Assembly: GCA_020064725.1 (NCBI GenBank)
Contig: JAGTWJ010000017.1
Span: 496,001 to 560,000 of the forward strand
DNA from: Drechslerella dactyloides
Taxonomy: Eukaryota; Ascomycota; Orbiliomycetes; Orbiliales; Orbiliaceae
Direction: 5' to 3'
DNA: 64,000 nt
Shown in pieces: positions 36,125 through 48,257 of this stretch. The notes beneath the pieces were generated by a model. The model was given only the letters and a program-made list of their open reading frames with translations, was not told the origin of the DNA and did no database searches. Numbering within the stretch: position 1 is the first letter of the stretch; every line of letters starts with the position of its first letter. The position numbers were made by a program, and so were the translations under genes.

Positions 36125-39100
36125 ACCAGCCTTTACACCAACGACACGCTGAAATCACGAGACGTACCCAAGAAAACTTATTCTCATATCGATCGAAGCT
36201 GTACAACGTGTATCTTCTCCGGAATCATTCTCACAATCTTGGGCACGGAACAATCCTTCTCGACTATGTTGAACGAAACACCGTTCTTTGGCAACTTTTA
36301 TACTCCACTGTCTTCATATAGAGTGCCACAACCATACATTACGACGGGAATCTTTGGCCGCAGATATTTGAATCGCTTGGAACAGTCGATCGCCGCCCCG
36401 TGTTCAGTACACCGGCTTATTCATTTGTGTCTTCTCTTAAATCTGTGTTTTAGCGGGTGGGGGGTCTTGTGTGGGCCATCTTTGCCTGCAAATTTTCGCG
36501 CATCATGTTTTTTCGGAGCATCAGGCATTCGTTATGCATAAATACCTTGAAATCTACAGGCGTTTGGGTCATATATCTGGGGTCTACGGGGATGATCGAT
36601 TCATATGGCATGGGATAACGTCGCTATTTATTTATTTCTCAATTTTCCTCCCTTTTGTACAGGCCTGATCTTAGAGGATCTTTCGAATTTTATCTTATAC
36701 CCCCGGTATAGCACAGGATCACCATATATCTATAGTGTGAATAACAACACCAATGGTGATTTAGGAACTGGACCGCCCGTATACGCGTACTTACTTACTT
36801 TCATCACGAAAGACCGTGCGAACGTTTTTGTATCGCCCACGGTGATGTCGAAAGCCTCCAGCCGGCGGAACATAGATAAAAACATGGCCTTCCTTCTTGT
36901 TTTCAAACATGCCAGCTTTGGTCGGCTAAGTCTTCAGTGGTCAATGACTAGAGAAACCAATTATCCGGATACTCGATTTGCAAGGGCAGGACAGTCAGTC
37001 AGTCAGTCGCAAACACGTTGATTAGACATAGAGGCCGACTCGTGCATGCAAACTAATACAGCCGCATGCAAAGCTAATGTCGCTATCCCTCGGCGAGCCT
37101 TGGACACCGGACATTAGCAAGGTAAGGCCGCAGCCGCTGTATCTTGAATTCAGCTGAACGAAAATATTTTTTTGCCATCTCCTGCATACACAATGATATA
37201 TGCGGCACCACGGCGCGATGTAGGAACATCCGTCTTGTTGCTGTTGCACCTGTTCGGCTGGCTGGGAGACGTCCCCTCCGAGCCGCTTCGGAGCGCCAGC
37301 TGCCCATTTTTACATTGAGGGCGACTCGACTCCTGCATGTATCCTTGCATGCATACCCTGATATGTACGCTGTCTGCGATGAAATTGCTGTCTGCCATTT
37401 GGTGTCCGTCTGCTTTCATCAAGATGGATGCAGCGGCCTCATGGGCCCGGAATCGAGGACAGCCTACGCAAGGCATAACGGAGGCTATACCTTAAGGTAC
37501 AAGTTTCCGCGTCATTTAATGATATTTGGCAAGTGAAGCGGATCAACTAGCTCGCAGGTCTCAAATTTTGTTGCGCACTAGTGGCAATGGGCCGAGGCTA
37601 CGGGTTTTCGATTGAATATTCCAAGAAATCGTGCGCTGGAAGTGCATGATGGCAGCCTGTGTTGAACTAACACCTTTGGAGCGATAGACCAAAGTAGTTG
37701 GCCGCAGAGCGATGATACAGTCCGCAATCAGCAACGTTGAGAACTCGTACTGGCGGGAGGGAGTGAGCGGGCATGCACGTTTTGCAGGGTTGGTGTTCCG
37801 CTCTGACAACTTCCTATCACATTTTATGTGCCGGGGTAGAGCGTTTGGACATGACAGCTCCGTTTGCGGCATACTTATCGTACCACCTAGAATAGACCCC
37901 CCGAATAAAGATATGGGACTGTCCTCGATTTGATATCGCGCCCGGACGTCCGGCATCAATTACGGGTGTGAGAGCGAATGCGATCCGAGGTTGAGGAGAC
38001 GCAAATAGTTGGCTTGCAGTTGCCGTAGTACTGGGTCGGTAAAGGTGGAGATGCTATCATCTTGGCTGCCCACCAGAAAGTAGCGCGAGCAAGCTGAGTC
38101 TCTGAATCCTAACCCAGCTGGGTGCTCGTCACTCTTCTTGCTGCAATGACTCCAGCTCTGTCCGCGCGGACCTGAGCTAGTGTAAAAGCTGAACCTTCAC
38201 CATTACACGTTTCAATCTACCCCCAAAAATGAAAGACGAGGTGCCGACGTGGCTAATGCCACTCAACCACGCACAGGTTCCTGGCATCGGCCGGGCCTAT
38301 TCCCAGCTCCATTGAGGTATATTATCCGAGTTTGGGTACGCCACCTTCCGCTAGTGTGTTCGACTGTTGATATGGCCGCTGGACTCAGTGCTTGGACTGT
38401 GTACCGACTCAACTCCAATTGCGAGCAAGTGAGCACATTGAACTTTGGTACCTATGCTCCATATTTGTATTGTATTGCGCGCCGCTATTTATCAAATTTG
38501 AAGCCTCGACTTCATCTACACAAAATCAAGCCCGTTGTATCTTATTCTACCTTATTGTTGTTGTTGTGTGGTGCTCTGCAATCGGCAACCCGGCTGGCCT
38601 GGCCAACAATTTCCTCGTACGCATATATCACCGCGCCTATTATTACTTCCCACGTTGAAAGATTGAGAGAGCCAGCACAAATTACGTGATTAGATTCGAT
38701 AATAGGTCAAGGAGCTAGCCTTGTACTGCAGAACCCTGAAAACTGCAAGAACACAGCACAAGTATAATCCTGCAGAATTCCTGGTCCATTCCATTTTTAA
38801 TTTTGGGGCTTAATCGAACGCGTTTACGTGTCGGCGTCACCCCAAATGTACCAACACAGTAATATTGGGCCGAGATCCGAGTGCTCTGCCTCAGGATGAA
38901 GCGGCAAGGCTTTCTGGGCGGTAGATTTCAGCCAGGGTATATATGCTCAGCCGCTCTGTTAATGATCAGCCTACCCAGCTGCTGAATCGGGCTCGACTTT
39001 TCGGACGATTTGGACAACATCAAACTCTTGAAGTGCCTTTACGTATATTGACTACTTTGATTGCCACTCGCGCACAGGGAATATGAGAACCCGACATGAC

Positions 39101-40184
39101 GTCTGCATGTTGCTTAATAAAGGTATCACGCGAGCCAAGGCTCAATGGCCAAATCGCCACGCCGCTGACCCCCTCTCTCCGTTCGAAGAAATGAAATCCT
39201 ATTGGTGCTACATGAAAGCTTCAGCTCATGTAGGATAAGCCTGTCTGTCAGTCGTGCCTTTTCTGGCCAATCACATCTACACACCCGAGTATCTGCCGCC
39301 TGCACACGTTCCTTGGTCCACGTGCGAGGACCCCGAAGTGCGATGAAAAATTAGCTAGGTCAAGGTCATTTCGATTGGTCGATATAACCCTGAGGTAGAA
39401 GGCTCATAACCGAAAAACTCTTTGGACAAGAGAGAAATCGACAGGGACGGACCCTAGAACCAGCTTTCATAGCGCAGATGATGTTGTTCTGCTTATCTGT
39501 GTCATGTATGTATTTCTGTAGAGGGGGGACGTGTCATCCATGATGCTCCGTATCGATATTGAAGACTATAGATCAATGCAATGCCAGCCTGTTATATACT
39601 CGAATAAATCAAGAAAGATCACGTTGCCAAGTTAGCTTTATTTTCATGCGAGCCGTCAAACAAAATTACCACGAGGCTTTCCGCTGCATGAAAATGTACC
39701 CGGCAGCGCCGGGATATCTGCAAGGGGACGGCTGTCCTCATGCGCATTCATTCAGCTTTGATTTGGACCAGAAGACCCAGTCTTGTCTGGCGGGCCAGAA
39801 GCACCCAGCCGCCATTGAAGTTTCCACGGCCGTTCGTTTTGTTTCCATCTAGCTAACCAAGCTAATCGGGTACGTGATTGCGGACATAGTATGATGTGCA
39901 GATGCGATGTTGATTGATAACATTGGAGTATAGCATAGGGTATCCCACTCAACGGCCCATCCTCAGGAGCTCTCACCGAGGCTCAAACCGATGACATGAC
40001 ATTCCACATTATCCTCTCGCATTTTGCTAGGTGGCTTCGACGCATGCTAGCATTTTGCACCGGTACTTTGCATTGTAATAATCAGGTTTATCATAACACC
40101 GTTCAAAAATCGTTGCATGTAACAGATTGTACATTGTTCGCAAGCATTGTACGACCACCAAACATTCCAGCGTAGGCTCGCACT
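36125..40184. other. Gene-free stretch
   Basis: Open frames here (for example 36605-37021, 37144-37536, 38249-38689, all +) lack domains. There are short CAGT and TACT simple repeats near 37000 and 36790. No RNA gene was found. Confidence 0.5.
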
Positions 40185-41411
40185 CTATGCGCAAGGAATG
40201 TTCAAAAGCGCTTCGTCCATGTTGGTACAAGTGAATACTGGGCTTTTCGCGCTCGGTGGCTGGATGTTGATATCCCTGGCATAGATGTTGTTGCAGTTTT
40301 CAGACCACCCGCATAAAAGGCTGCCGACCTTCGGATCATACTTTTTTCTTGCGGTACCATACATCCCACGAAATAGAACGTTCTGAATCTTCAGCGTGGC
40401 TGGAACCTCAGAGCAGGGTGTCAAATTGTTTTGGCCGTAACATTGGGTGATTTCAATGGCATAATCTATGTTTTTCAGACAAATTGCGTCCCAAGTCTGC
40501 ATGTAGCAAATATTATCATATCAGTGACAATATACCCACCTAAGACCGCCTATGAACACTTACAACGTTGTTCACACGCCCATGACCGCCACCGCCGCCC
40601 TCAGCCCGAGAAGTCGGTTTCGCATACTCGCCGGACCAGACCTTGATTCTACCAGCACTAGTTGCGTTTGTCATCGTGATATTGAAAATATAAACGTTCT
40701 CCACGATATCAAAATATTTTGGATACTGTCCGAGAGATCCAACGGAAATTCCATGTGACCCATTGCAATCAAGACTCTGCACGAGGACGTTTATCGAATT
40801 GGGCTCGAAGGAGACGCATTCGTCGTGGTTATCGATCTTGGAGTGCTGGATGACAATGTTGTCTGAACGGTAGTTATCCCAGCCGTCAGTGTTTGCAGGA
40901 GCATTCGCAGAGCTACTACCGTCAGCCATGCTCACGTTGTCAAAAATGCCATTTTTGCAGGTATGTACGAGAATATACTAGTTGGGGCTGTAATGGAAGT
41001 TCATACGGCTGATGTATGCGGTGTCAAGATCGTAGAACGTGATTAGGATAGGCCGCTAGACCATGTTGTTCACAGCATGCTCGTCAATCCACTTTTGTGA
41101 ATTGCCGTCGATCGTGCCGCCTCCGAACTATGGGTCAATTGTATATTAGTTTACAGCCCTTAATGGAAAACGCGCATGGATAAAACTACAGCTGCGATAC
41201 TCACAATATTGACATTCTTCCCATTGATCTGCATCAAAGACGAAGAGTTTTGAAACTCGTACTCGAAGCTATTCTTCTCCCAGTACTTGATGTCATCGGT
41301 GAACTTGAGCGTCCCCTGAATCTCAATGTCGACGTTGTTGAGATTCAGATCCAATGGCGATGTTATGGTGTATCAATGAAATCCGTGGGGAAACCATATT
41401 CGGCTAAATCA
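40185..41411 (-). pseudogene. GH28 exopolygalacturonase pseudogene
   Basis: GH28 exopolygalacturonases are secreted enzymes that trim galacturonic acid from pectin. Three exon blocks remain on this strand: 41205 and upstream; 41127-40564; and 40496-40185. They are joined by well-formed 77- and 67-nt introns. Recognisable motifs are NNVDIEI, GGGTIDGN, NTDGWDNYRSDNIVI, CVSFEPNS, CNGSHGISVGSLGQYP, GRIKVW, DYAIEITQCYGQ and the C-terminal FTCTN/IPCA. The frame has stops at 41409-41411 (TGA), 41373-41375 (TGA), 41056-41058 (TAG) and 40978-40980 (TAG). The TAGs replace codons expected to be Gln and Trp from family alignment. The catalytic Asp pair (usually GDDC) reads HDEC. No signal-peptide exon is visible upstream. 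The gene is dead, but its 3' half is well preserved, so the loss is probably recent. Confidence 0.92.
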
Positions 41412-42608
41412 ACGTTCTATGGATCGCAGCGGTCCTCGGTTCATACATTCAGGCTAAATCGGAGACTTCGATATCAGAAGGCATCATATCAGTCAACGCG
41501 ATAGTCAGACCGATTAATCATGAACACCTAACCTTGAATAAGGCGGGCTCACCTTCTTTCCTTGGTGGAAAACATCAATTTCCAAGCTGCAGAGGCAATA
41601 TTCAGATCATTGAAAGTTCATGCCTTGTGGATTGACATTCACGAGCATCTGTACAAATTCCGCCTGCGGCCTAGCCTGTGCTTAAGATGCGTTTTTAAAT
41701 TTTTGGGACCGAGCAGAACGTGTAGAATAGCCAGGCTAAAATGTAATCGACCATTAACGCGTTACTTTAGAACTTCAAGTACGGCTGTTTTATAGCAGAG
41801 CTCTTCGACCTAGATTTAGTACTTTGAGACTTCTATCATAAGATGGTTCGCGTTTGTAAGACAACCCTGAAATAACCTTGCTTGCGCCATGTTACCGTTC
41901 AAACGTGTATACCCGCCCAAGACAATCGGTAAATTAACCCAGGTGAAGTCTGAATCAATATAATATCGACTGATCGCAATCTTTAGGTTCTTAAGCTTGC
42001 AAGCTTGAGCCAATCCCTCGAAAAGTTATAACGCTTTGGTACCTGCGTCGTCCACCGACGACATTACAATATCTAAGTACACTCGGTGATTTTTCTATCG
42101 AGAGAGAAGACCACTGAATATGCGATTGAACAACGCAGGCACCAGGAAAGACGCTCGTGTACTCGTGTAAATTATCGAACTTAACACTCCGAAGGTCTAT
42201 CACATTTCTCGATATCCGCCCTCGAATTCACTACACTCATTAACATGCATGGCCATGTATTACTGTCCACGGCAGCAAGTTGCGACTGGCATTAGCTCGA
42301 ACACTGCTGTACATATAGCTAATGTTGGAACGCTTTCAGTTTTTCATCACATTTTACAGAACACTCTAAGAACTTCCCGCAAATGAAGTACTAAAGCTTA
42401 CTTTCGTGATCTTTATCTGTCTACACATCGTATCGATCTAAGCTCTGTAGCCTGCTGCACGATGTTGGGTCAGAGATGTGAGACCTGCCGTTTGTCCATG
42501 GAAAGCTTCCGAAATAGGAAGCTCTTATATATAATATCACAACTGCAACCCCAGCCGACATCTCCGGCAAAAAGCAGGAGCAAGATCCCAACCAATTCAA
42601 ACCAATAC
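41412..42608. other. Decayed flank of the GH28 pseudogene
   Basis: The missing N-terminal exon(s) of the polygalacturonase should lie in the first few hundred bases, but they cannot be recognised and all frames contain several stops. The rest, up to the tRNA terminator, shows no gene. Confidence 0.5.
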
Positions 42609-42623
42609 AAAAAAATGCAAAAA
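42609..42623 (-). terminator. Pol III T-run after tRNA-Gly
   Basis: On the minus strand a run of five T and then one of seven T lie 16-30 nt beyond the tRNA 3' end, as expected for RNA polymerase III termination. Confidence 0.75.
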
Positions 42624-42638
42624 GAAATCCTATTCTGA

Positions 42639-42731
42639 TGCGTCTGCCGGGAATCGAACCCGGGGCTCATCGAAGTTGCTCCGCTTTTCAGGGGATGGCA
42701 ACGATGAATTTTACCACTAAACCACAAACGC
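42639..42731 (-). tRNA. tRNA-Gly(GCC) with a 22-nt intron
   Basis: The 93-nt gene folds into a complete cloverleaf. The acceptor stem is GCGTTTG/CAGACGC (one G-U), with a D-arm around AGTGGTA, anticodon stem CATCG/CGATG, and T-arm CCGGG-TTCGATT-CCCGG, which also forms the internal B box. The anticodon GCC is at 42699-42697. Mature length without the intron is 71 nt, normal for tRNA-Gly. The intron (42695-42674) sits at the canonical position after base 37. CCA is not encoded. It lies between the dead GH28 gene and the Ser/Thr-rich secreted-protein gene, all on the same strand. Confidence 0.95.
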
Positions 42732-43034
42732 TTGTTGGGTGATGAAGACAACTGACCCAAATTACCATTTTGGACCTTCTTGCCTCGTGGTAAGTGTACC
42801 AGGTTGAAGTCCGCAATCCGTTTTTGATATATCTCGAAGCACAAATGGTGAAAAGTCAGGTTCTCTTGTATAACGAAGGGTCATGTGGCCTTCGTAGGTT
42901 GAAAATTTTTCCATACGGATACCTAGAAGGGATCGGATTGAGTAACCAATTTGATGACTGATAAAACAAAGAATCGGAATCCAAGAGAAGTAACATACCA
43001 TAGAATTTCGTTGAAGATAAATTTATGCACGGGA

Positions 43035-45119
43035 CTAGTCAGGCACAATTCTAAGATGGTTGAGACAAGTGTCCAGACAATCGTTGGGGAATCCAGTCAA
43101 TGATGGGAAGCCTGAATCTGCATAATAAATAGCATTGTTGCTTGGACAGTACCAAAACGTTCCAGTGATAGGGTTCTGGCTGTCGTCTGGCGTGGCTATA
43201 AACGTCGTCGTATCCAACTGGAAGTAAAGCGTGAAACGATCTGTGTCGTCGAGCGCCAGGAGATCCAACCGCCAGTCAGAGGCGTCGCCTGTGGCAGCGC
43301 TTGAGCACGCGGTCGCGAAAATTATTCGCCCAATACCGGCAGCACCGACCGAAAGTTGAATTGTCCAAGTATCGAGATTGCTATCGTAAGCTGCGGTGAA
43401 GGGTCGGGCATCGGATCGATCCGTGGTGACTTTAAGAAAGCTAGGAGACACATCATCTTCAACAGGGCTTAAATATCGTCCGTAATATAACCCATTAGTG
43501 TTTGATGGATCCGCGTTTGCCAGAATCCAGTGTCCAGACCAGCCAGAATATGTAGTCTGGACTGCTGTGCCTGTCTTTGTATAAACTGAATCTATGCTTT
43601 TGGTCGTTTCATAGGTGGTGGAGCTTGTCGCGATCGTTTTAACGGAGCTTGTGGAGAATGTCGCGAAGCTTGTACGGGTGTCCGATGGGGGGGATGCAGC
43701 TCGTGAGCAAGCTGACGAGATAGATGCACTCGCATACCCGCTTAACTGACCTGGTGTATCTCGTTCTAGAAGTCGGTGCGTCGATCCAGCAGTGTTGGGG
43801 ATCGGGCTGCCAGTCGTCAAGGTGCTTCTCGGCACTGTCAAAATCGAGCTCCAATCCGTTTGTATGTCCGTGAACAGCGGCTGATACACAGTGTTCATTC
43901 TTGTAGAGGTTGTCGCGACGACTATCTCCGGGGTGTAGTATGACAAGAGAGATGTACAAAACTCTTGCAAATGGTAGATGGTGATAATATCATAAGCATC
44001 TGGCTGTGTGCGTGTGCTGGAACTTGAACTAGAGTTGCGCGAGGTCGATATAGGCCTAGATGACGTGCGTGTGCCCGTGCGCGTCGCGCTGGATGATGTT
44101 GATATAAGTGGAGACTCAGAGGCACTACCAGTTAGCTCAGATGTCATGGTTAGGGTTGAAGCAAAGTCGGAGCTAGGGAAGGTTGCAGCATTATCGACTT
44201 GCAGGGAGACCTTTTGGAAAGTGCTGTCTGAAGGAACGGGAACGTCTACTGGTATCATGTAGACGTTGTAAGAAATGGACTGCTCGTAAAGCCCTCGATT
44301 ACGAGTCCCAGATCTTGCACGCCGTAGGTTTGCTGTAGCCGGTGTCAGATATAATATATATTGGCGGCCGTCGTGATCAAGCCCTAGTTGGCCTGTTGTC
44401 GGATCAAAGCTCCAGACTGTTGTAAAGTCGGTAGCGTCCAAGATTTCTTGGTTGCCATGAAGAACTGACCGAACTGTAGATAATACGGCGGAGTCTTCTT
44501 GTGGATATTCAGTTCGTATGCTATTGTTGTATCTTATAAATGCAAACTCAGAAGCATCGTCGGCGTTCACCAGCACGCCGTTGCTGCCGAGTCTGAAAGA
44601 CACGAACCGAGCAGTTCCCTCTGATCCCAGTACTACCTTTCCGTTCGTGTCGTCGAACTGAATGAACATGTTCGCATAGATACTGGTGTTGAGGCCTTGC
44701 AGCACGAAGGCTGTATCGGAGGGAATGATAACCGTGGAACTTGTGGTCGTGGGTCCGGAGGTCGCTGATGCTGACTCTGAGGTCGAGGGAGGTCCCCCCG
44801 AAGTGCTGGGGGCAGAGCTGGCAGTAGACGACGCCGTTGTGCTAGTTGAAGTACTTGTGCCGATAGCATTCGAAGTACCATTCGAGACTGATGTGATATC
44901 TGGAGACCAGGAGACCTGGTCACATACCGGTAGTGACCATCCATTTGTACAAGTTCCTAAGAAGGATGTAACTGTCTCTGGATGCGGGATAGTTTGATAC
45001 AGGGTTGTTGTGGTAGTGGCTGCACGGACGTCTAAGAAGGTAAACCCCGTCCAAATCGTCCAAATATGCAATACGGGAATGAACGAGCTAGAGGCCACGA
45101 ATGAGTTGACTAGTTGCAT
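43035..45119 (-). CDS. Secreted Ser/Thr-rich protein
   Basis: An uninterrupted 694-residue frame with no introns. The N-terminus has a hydrophobic segment (about residues 8-30) that can serve as a signal peptide, followed by ATTTTTLYQT. Three Ser/Thr-rich, mucin-like linkers (around 85-135, 330-375 and 465-520) separate three more globular blocks. The blocks contain motifs such as MFIQFDDTNGKVVLGS, YILYLTP, WSGHWILANADPS and TFWYCPSN. N-glycosylation sequons (NGT, NTS, NNS) occur near the start. The C-terminal block has several cysteines (ATACSS, WYCPSN, NDCLDTC). No transmembrane or GPI signal is obvious at the C-terminus. I recognise no catalytic family. Location is probably the extracellular space or wall. 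That it stays open over 2 kb next to a broken gene argues for selection. Confidence 0.82.
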   Translation of the reverse strand: MQLVNSFVASSSFIPVLHIWTIWTGFTFLDVRAATTTTTLYQTIPHPETVTSFLGTCTNGWSLPVCDQVSWSPDITSVSNGTSNAIGTSTSTSTTASSTASSAPSTSGGPPSTSESASATSGPTTTSSTVIIPSDTAFVLQGLNTSIYANMFIQFDDTNGKVVLGSEGTARFVSFRLGSNGVLVNADDASEFAFIRYNNSIRTEYPQEDSAVLSTVRSVLHGNQEILDATDFTTVWSFDPTTGQLGLDHDGRQYILYLTPATANLRRARSGTRNRGLYEQSISYNVYMIPVDVPVPSDSTFQKVSLQVDNAATFPSSDFASTLTMTSELTGSASESPLISTSSSATRTGTRTSSRPISTSRNSSSSSSTRTQPDAYDIITIYHLQEFCTSLLSYYTPEIVVATTSTRMNTVYQPLFTDIQTDWSSILTVPRSTLTTGSPIPNTAGSTHRLLERDTPGQLSGYASASISSACSRAASPPSDTRTSFATFSTSSVKTIATSSTTYETTKSIDSVYTKTGTAVQTTYSGWSGHWILANADPSNTNGLYYGRYLSPVEDDVSPSFLKVTTDRSDARPFTAAYDSNLDTWTIQLSVGAAGIGRIIFATACSSAATGDASDWRLDLLALDDTDRFTLYFQLDTTTFIATPDDSQNPITGTFWYCPSNNAIYYADSGFPSLTGFPNDCLDTCLNHLRIVPD

Positions 45120-48100
45120 ATTAGTACGGTATTCAGCATGCTCTTAATTGGTTGTGATGTAGGAGCTTTCGTGGCATGCTGATGTCATTCGGTATAGATG
45201 CTGTAGGTCTATATACGTAGGCTATCGCCTTGATTGTGTCGACAGCAGGTGTCTTTTGAGTGTGTGTAGGATACATCACCTCGGAAGGGCAAGGCAGATG
45301 CTTTAGGGCTGGGAGGGCTAACGTACAGTTGGCCAATTATGACGGTGGAGTCAATTTTGCTTCATTAGGTGGCTAGATCAGCGGATACCGAAGGTCTACG
45401 GTATCCAATAATGAAGTGGATGTGGAAGAACCCTACGCCCTAAATAGTAAAAAAATGCTCACCACATATCAAAAACAGATCCTATAAGCGTATCACTTAG
45501 GTATATATTCTGTTACATAGCTACTACAACGAAGATATGCAATTGGTTGGTTACGCTCGAGAGTGATCTTTTCAGAACTATCCTCGAGCCAAGCAGGAAG
45601 GACGAACTCTTACCAATGGCAAAATTCGTTCTATCTGTGCTTGACCACACTAATGACCGCGAGGCAATTCTTGTATAACTATATTACCACTCATTCTTGT
45701 ATATATACACACTTATTAATGCAGAAGCCAAGGCTGGCTTGCTTTGCCATAAAAAATAAAAATGATATCCCTGTGGTTTTTTCCGTGCATGTAGCCTTCA
45801 GCTTCACGAAACCGACACTCCGAGATGCCCAACTGTACATTATAACTTCATATATTTTCTTCGTAATTGTTCTACTAAGCTGATAAGTTGAGAGAACATG
45901 GAGGATTGTTCAGCTGATCAGATTCAGTAGTGGGCCTCGATAATATAATTCTTGGTTCTATCCACTACGTACTTCTCAGCCGAATAATTCTAATTATGCG
46001 TGCCATTTTTACTTCCCAACAATTTCGGTGAGAAGTGCTTTTGCACCGCCACGGGAGTAGATCGTTGGAGAAACCTGAGATCATAGTGGCGCAACTAATG
46101 CTGGCAAACGCGCGAATTTCTCATCCAATGTGGCTGGAACCCTAACTCTCCTTGGACCAGAGAATTTCGATCGAATTTTGAACGGATATACTATATGGGT
46201 CGAATTCCGGATTTGGCGATGTGCTTGTGTGGTCTGTCATGTATAAAAACAACTGCTGTGGTCCGGACCCATCGTGATCTAGCGCCCATAAATCAGTCAT
46301 CTAGTTGCCCTGGGAATATTCGATTCGTCCTGCTCGCACCGGGAAAGGCAAAATTAACGTAATAAAGGTTTCAAGATGGCCTTACTCGTTATCATCCGAA
46401 ATTTTCAGGACTCAATCAGTAGCATCAGCAAGTTGGGCGTCGGTAAGACTGATCTCGATATATTTCAGATGCGTTTCAGAGCTATCTGCATATGTGCATT
46501 CTCCACTAGAGAGCGTAGCGCATGCATGGCGTCAAGATAGGAATTGGGCTGATATTAGCTGCGGGAAGCCCAAATATAACAGGCGCGTGCCAATTATACA
46601 TACACTTTCGGGCTTAAGTCCATGTACACGTGTATCTGATCAACCGCTAATTTGAATGCACTTGAGCGCTCACAAGTGACAGGAACATCGATTCCGAATA
46701 TTCCGCGGCTTGATCACCTGAGATTTCATGTCACGGTTTCATTTCATGAAACTGAAAACAGAAGCAAAAGTGCAAGTTCTTTTGCGATTCGAAAATATCG
46801 GCTCGACAGGTCATCCCTGACCTGGAGCTACCTGCCATCGTTATTTAGGATACTACCTCATGATCAAGCCTCAGCCGGGCTGAATTAATTCGAATTCGAA
46901 TGCTTCGCGCTTCAATTGATTGCAGCCAATTTACCGACGCACAACGCGGAATTTCCAACAATAGCCAGTTTGAGGACTGTCACGGAGCTTGACAGAATTG
47001 GAAGGCACTCCTGTCCGCTACCCACACACATCGACACCTACCCTCGATCGAGAAGGCAAGAAATACCAAACGACGCGAACGAACCTTGGTACTAGTGTAG
47101 CTCGCAGGCAACCCTAATCGCGAGGCCGAACCATGGTATAGCCACATATCATTATCCAAATCTTTCGGGTGTCCGGCATCACAAGTATCAGGCGCTAATT
47201 TCACAACGCCAATGAATTATTGAACACGAAAAAAGCCATTCATAGATACAGATAGTCACGAAGAAGAAAGTACCAATCGTCTGCAAGTGATATTCCTTAT
47301 ACTTGAAGCACCGGACCAGAAATCCTTATTCCCGAGTTCACGCCAATGTATCTACCCGAGCGCAGGTATATGCAAGTAACGCACTTCCTCAGAGGCTTCC
47401 GAGTCCCCGCGCAGCACCCGGGTACCCTCCGCATTTTGGGCAAGCTAAAAAGCACCATCTAGCCTCACTCGGCGACACTCGAAACCGCCTTGACAGGGTG
47501 CTCTCTGACAACGAACCCACAGCAATCACATCGAGCCAGATCGACACCTCAGCTTCGGCTTGTTGCCACGCAAGAGTGATGCTCCTTTCATTTATCGCGT
47601 GAAGGTCACTAGCATCCGAGATAGCTCACATGGTACCATGGTACGAGAAATTACTGCCGTTGAATCACTGACACGACTTCAATGCCGTCCCGCCCCACGG
47701 TGTTTGGGCTGCCTGGAAAAAGCAGCAGAGCTATTCCTAAACAGAGGCCCCTCAAAACGGCCGGGCTGCAAATCTAGGTACTGTTTCATGCGTCGATAGA
47801 CGCCTTAACGTCGTTTAATTCTACCCAACCGCTTTGTTGACCGAGCCGAGGCCGGTTATCTATCTGACTTTGTTCGTAATCCGCAACCAGAGGTCACTGT
47901 CATATGCGTATATATAGGGCCTCGGATCCTCTAGTCATGGCCTTCTTTCACCATCCACTCCAGCTCGCCAGGCGCATTCAAACTCACTTTCTTTATCTTC
48001 GCTACTCAGTTATACCCACCAGGAGTGCGGTCTTCAATCTTTTCTTGTCAATAACTCACTTACAGTCTCTCATTCGCATACGTCACTCGTTCATATCTAT

Positions 48101-48257
48101 ACAGCACTGATTCTTCGACCAGCTAGATCTCGCCCACGCTCTTTTTCTTTGCAGACTTGCAGAGCACCTACACTCTTTGAAAACGCCTCTCTCTGACCAT
48201 CGCATTCGGAGATTTTATACAGGAGCTATTAGCTTAGCCTCCGGATATATCTGCAAA
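45120..48257. other. Intergenic stretch
   Basis: No gene supported. The last 350 bp is the promoter and C/T-rich leader of the CAP gene. Open frames such as 46305-46655 (+) lack domains. Confidence 0.5.
47909..47915 (+). promoter_or_regulatory. TATA box of the CAP gene
   Basis: TATATAG lies about 350 bp upstream of the CAP start codon. It is followed by a pyrimidine-rich leader with many CTC and TTC runs. This would give a 5'UTR of roughly 300 nt. Confidence 0.45.
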
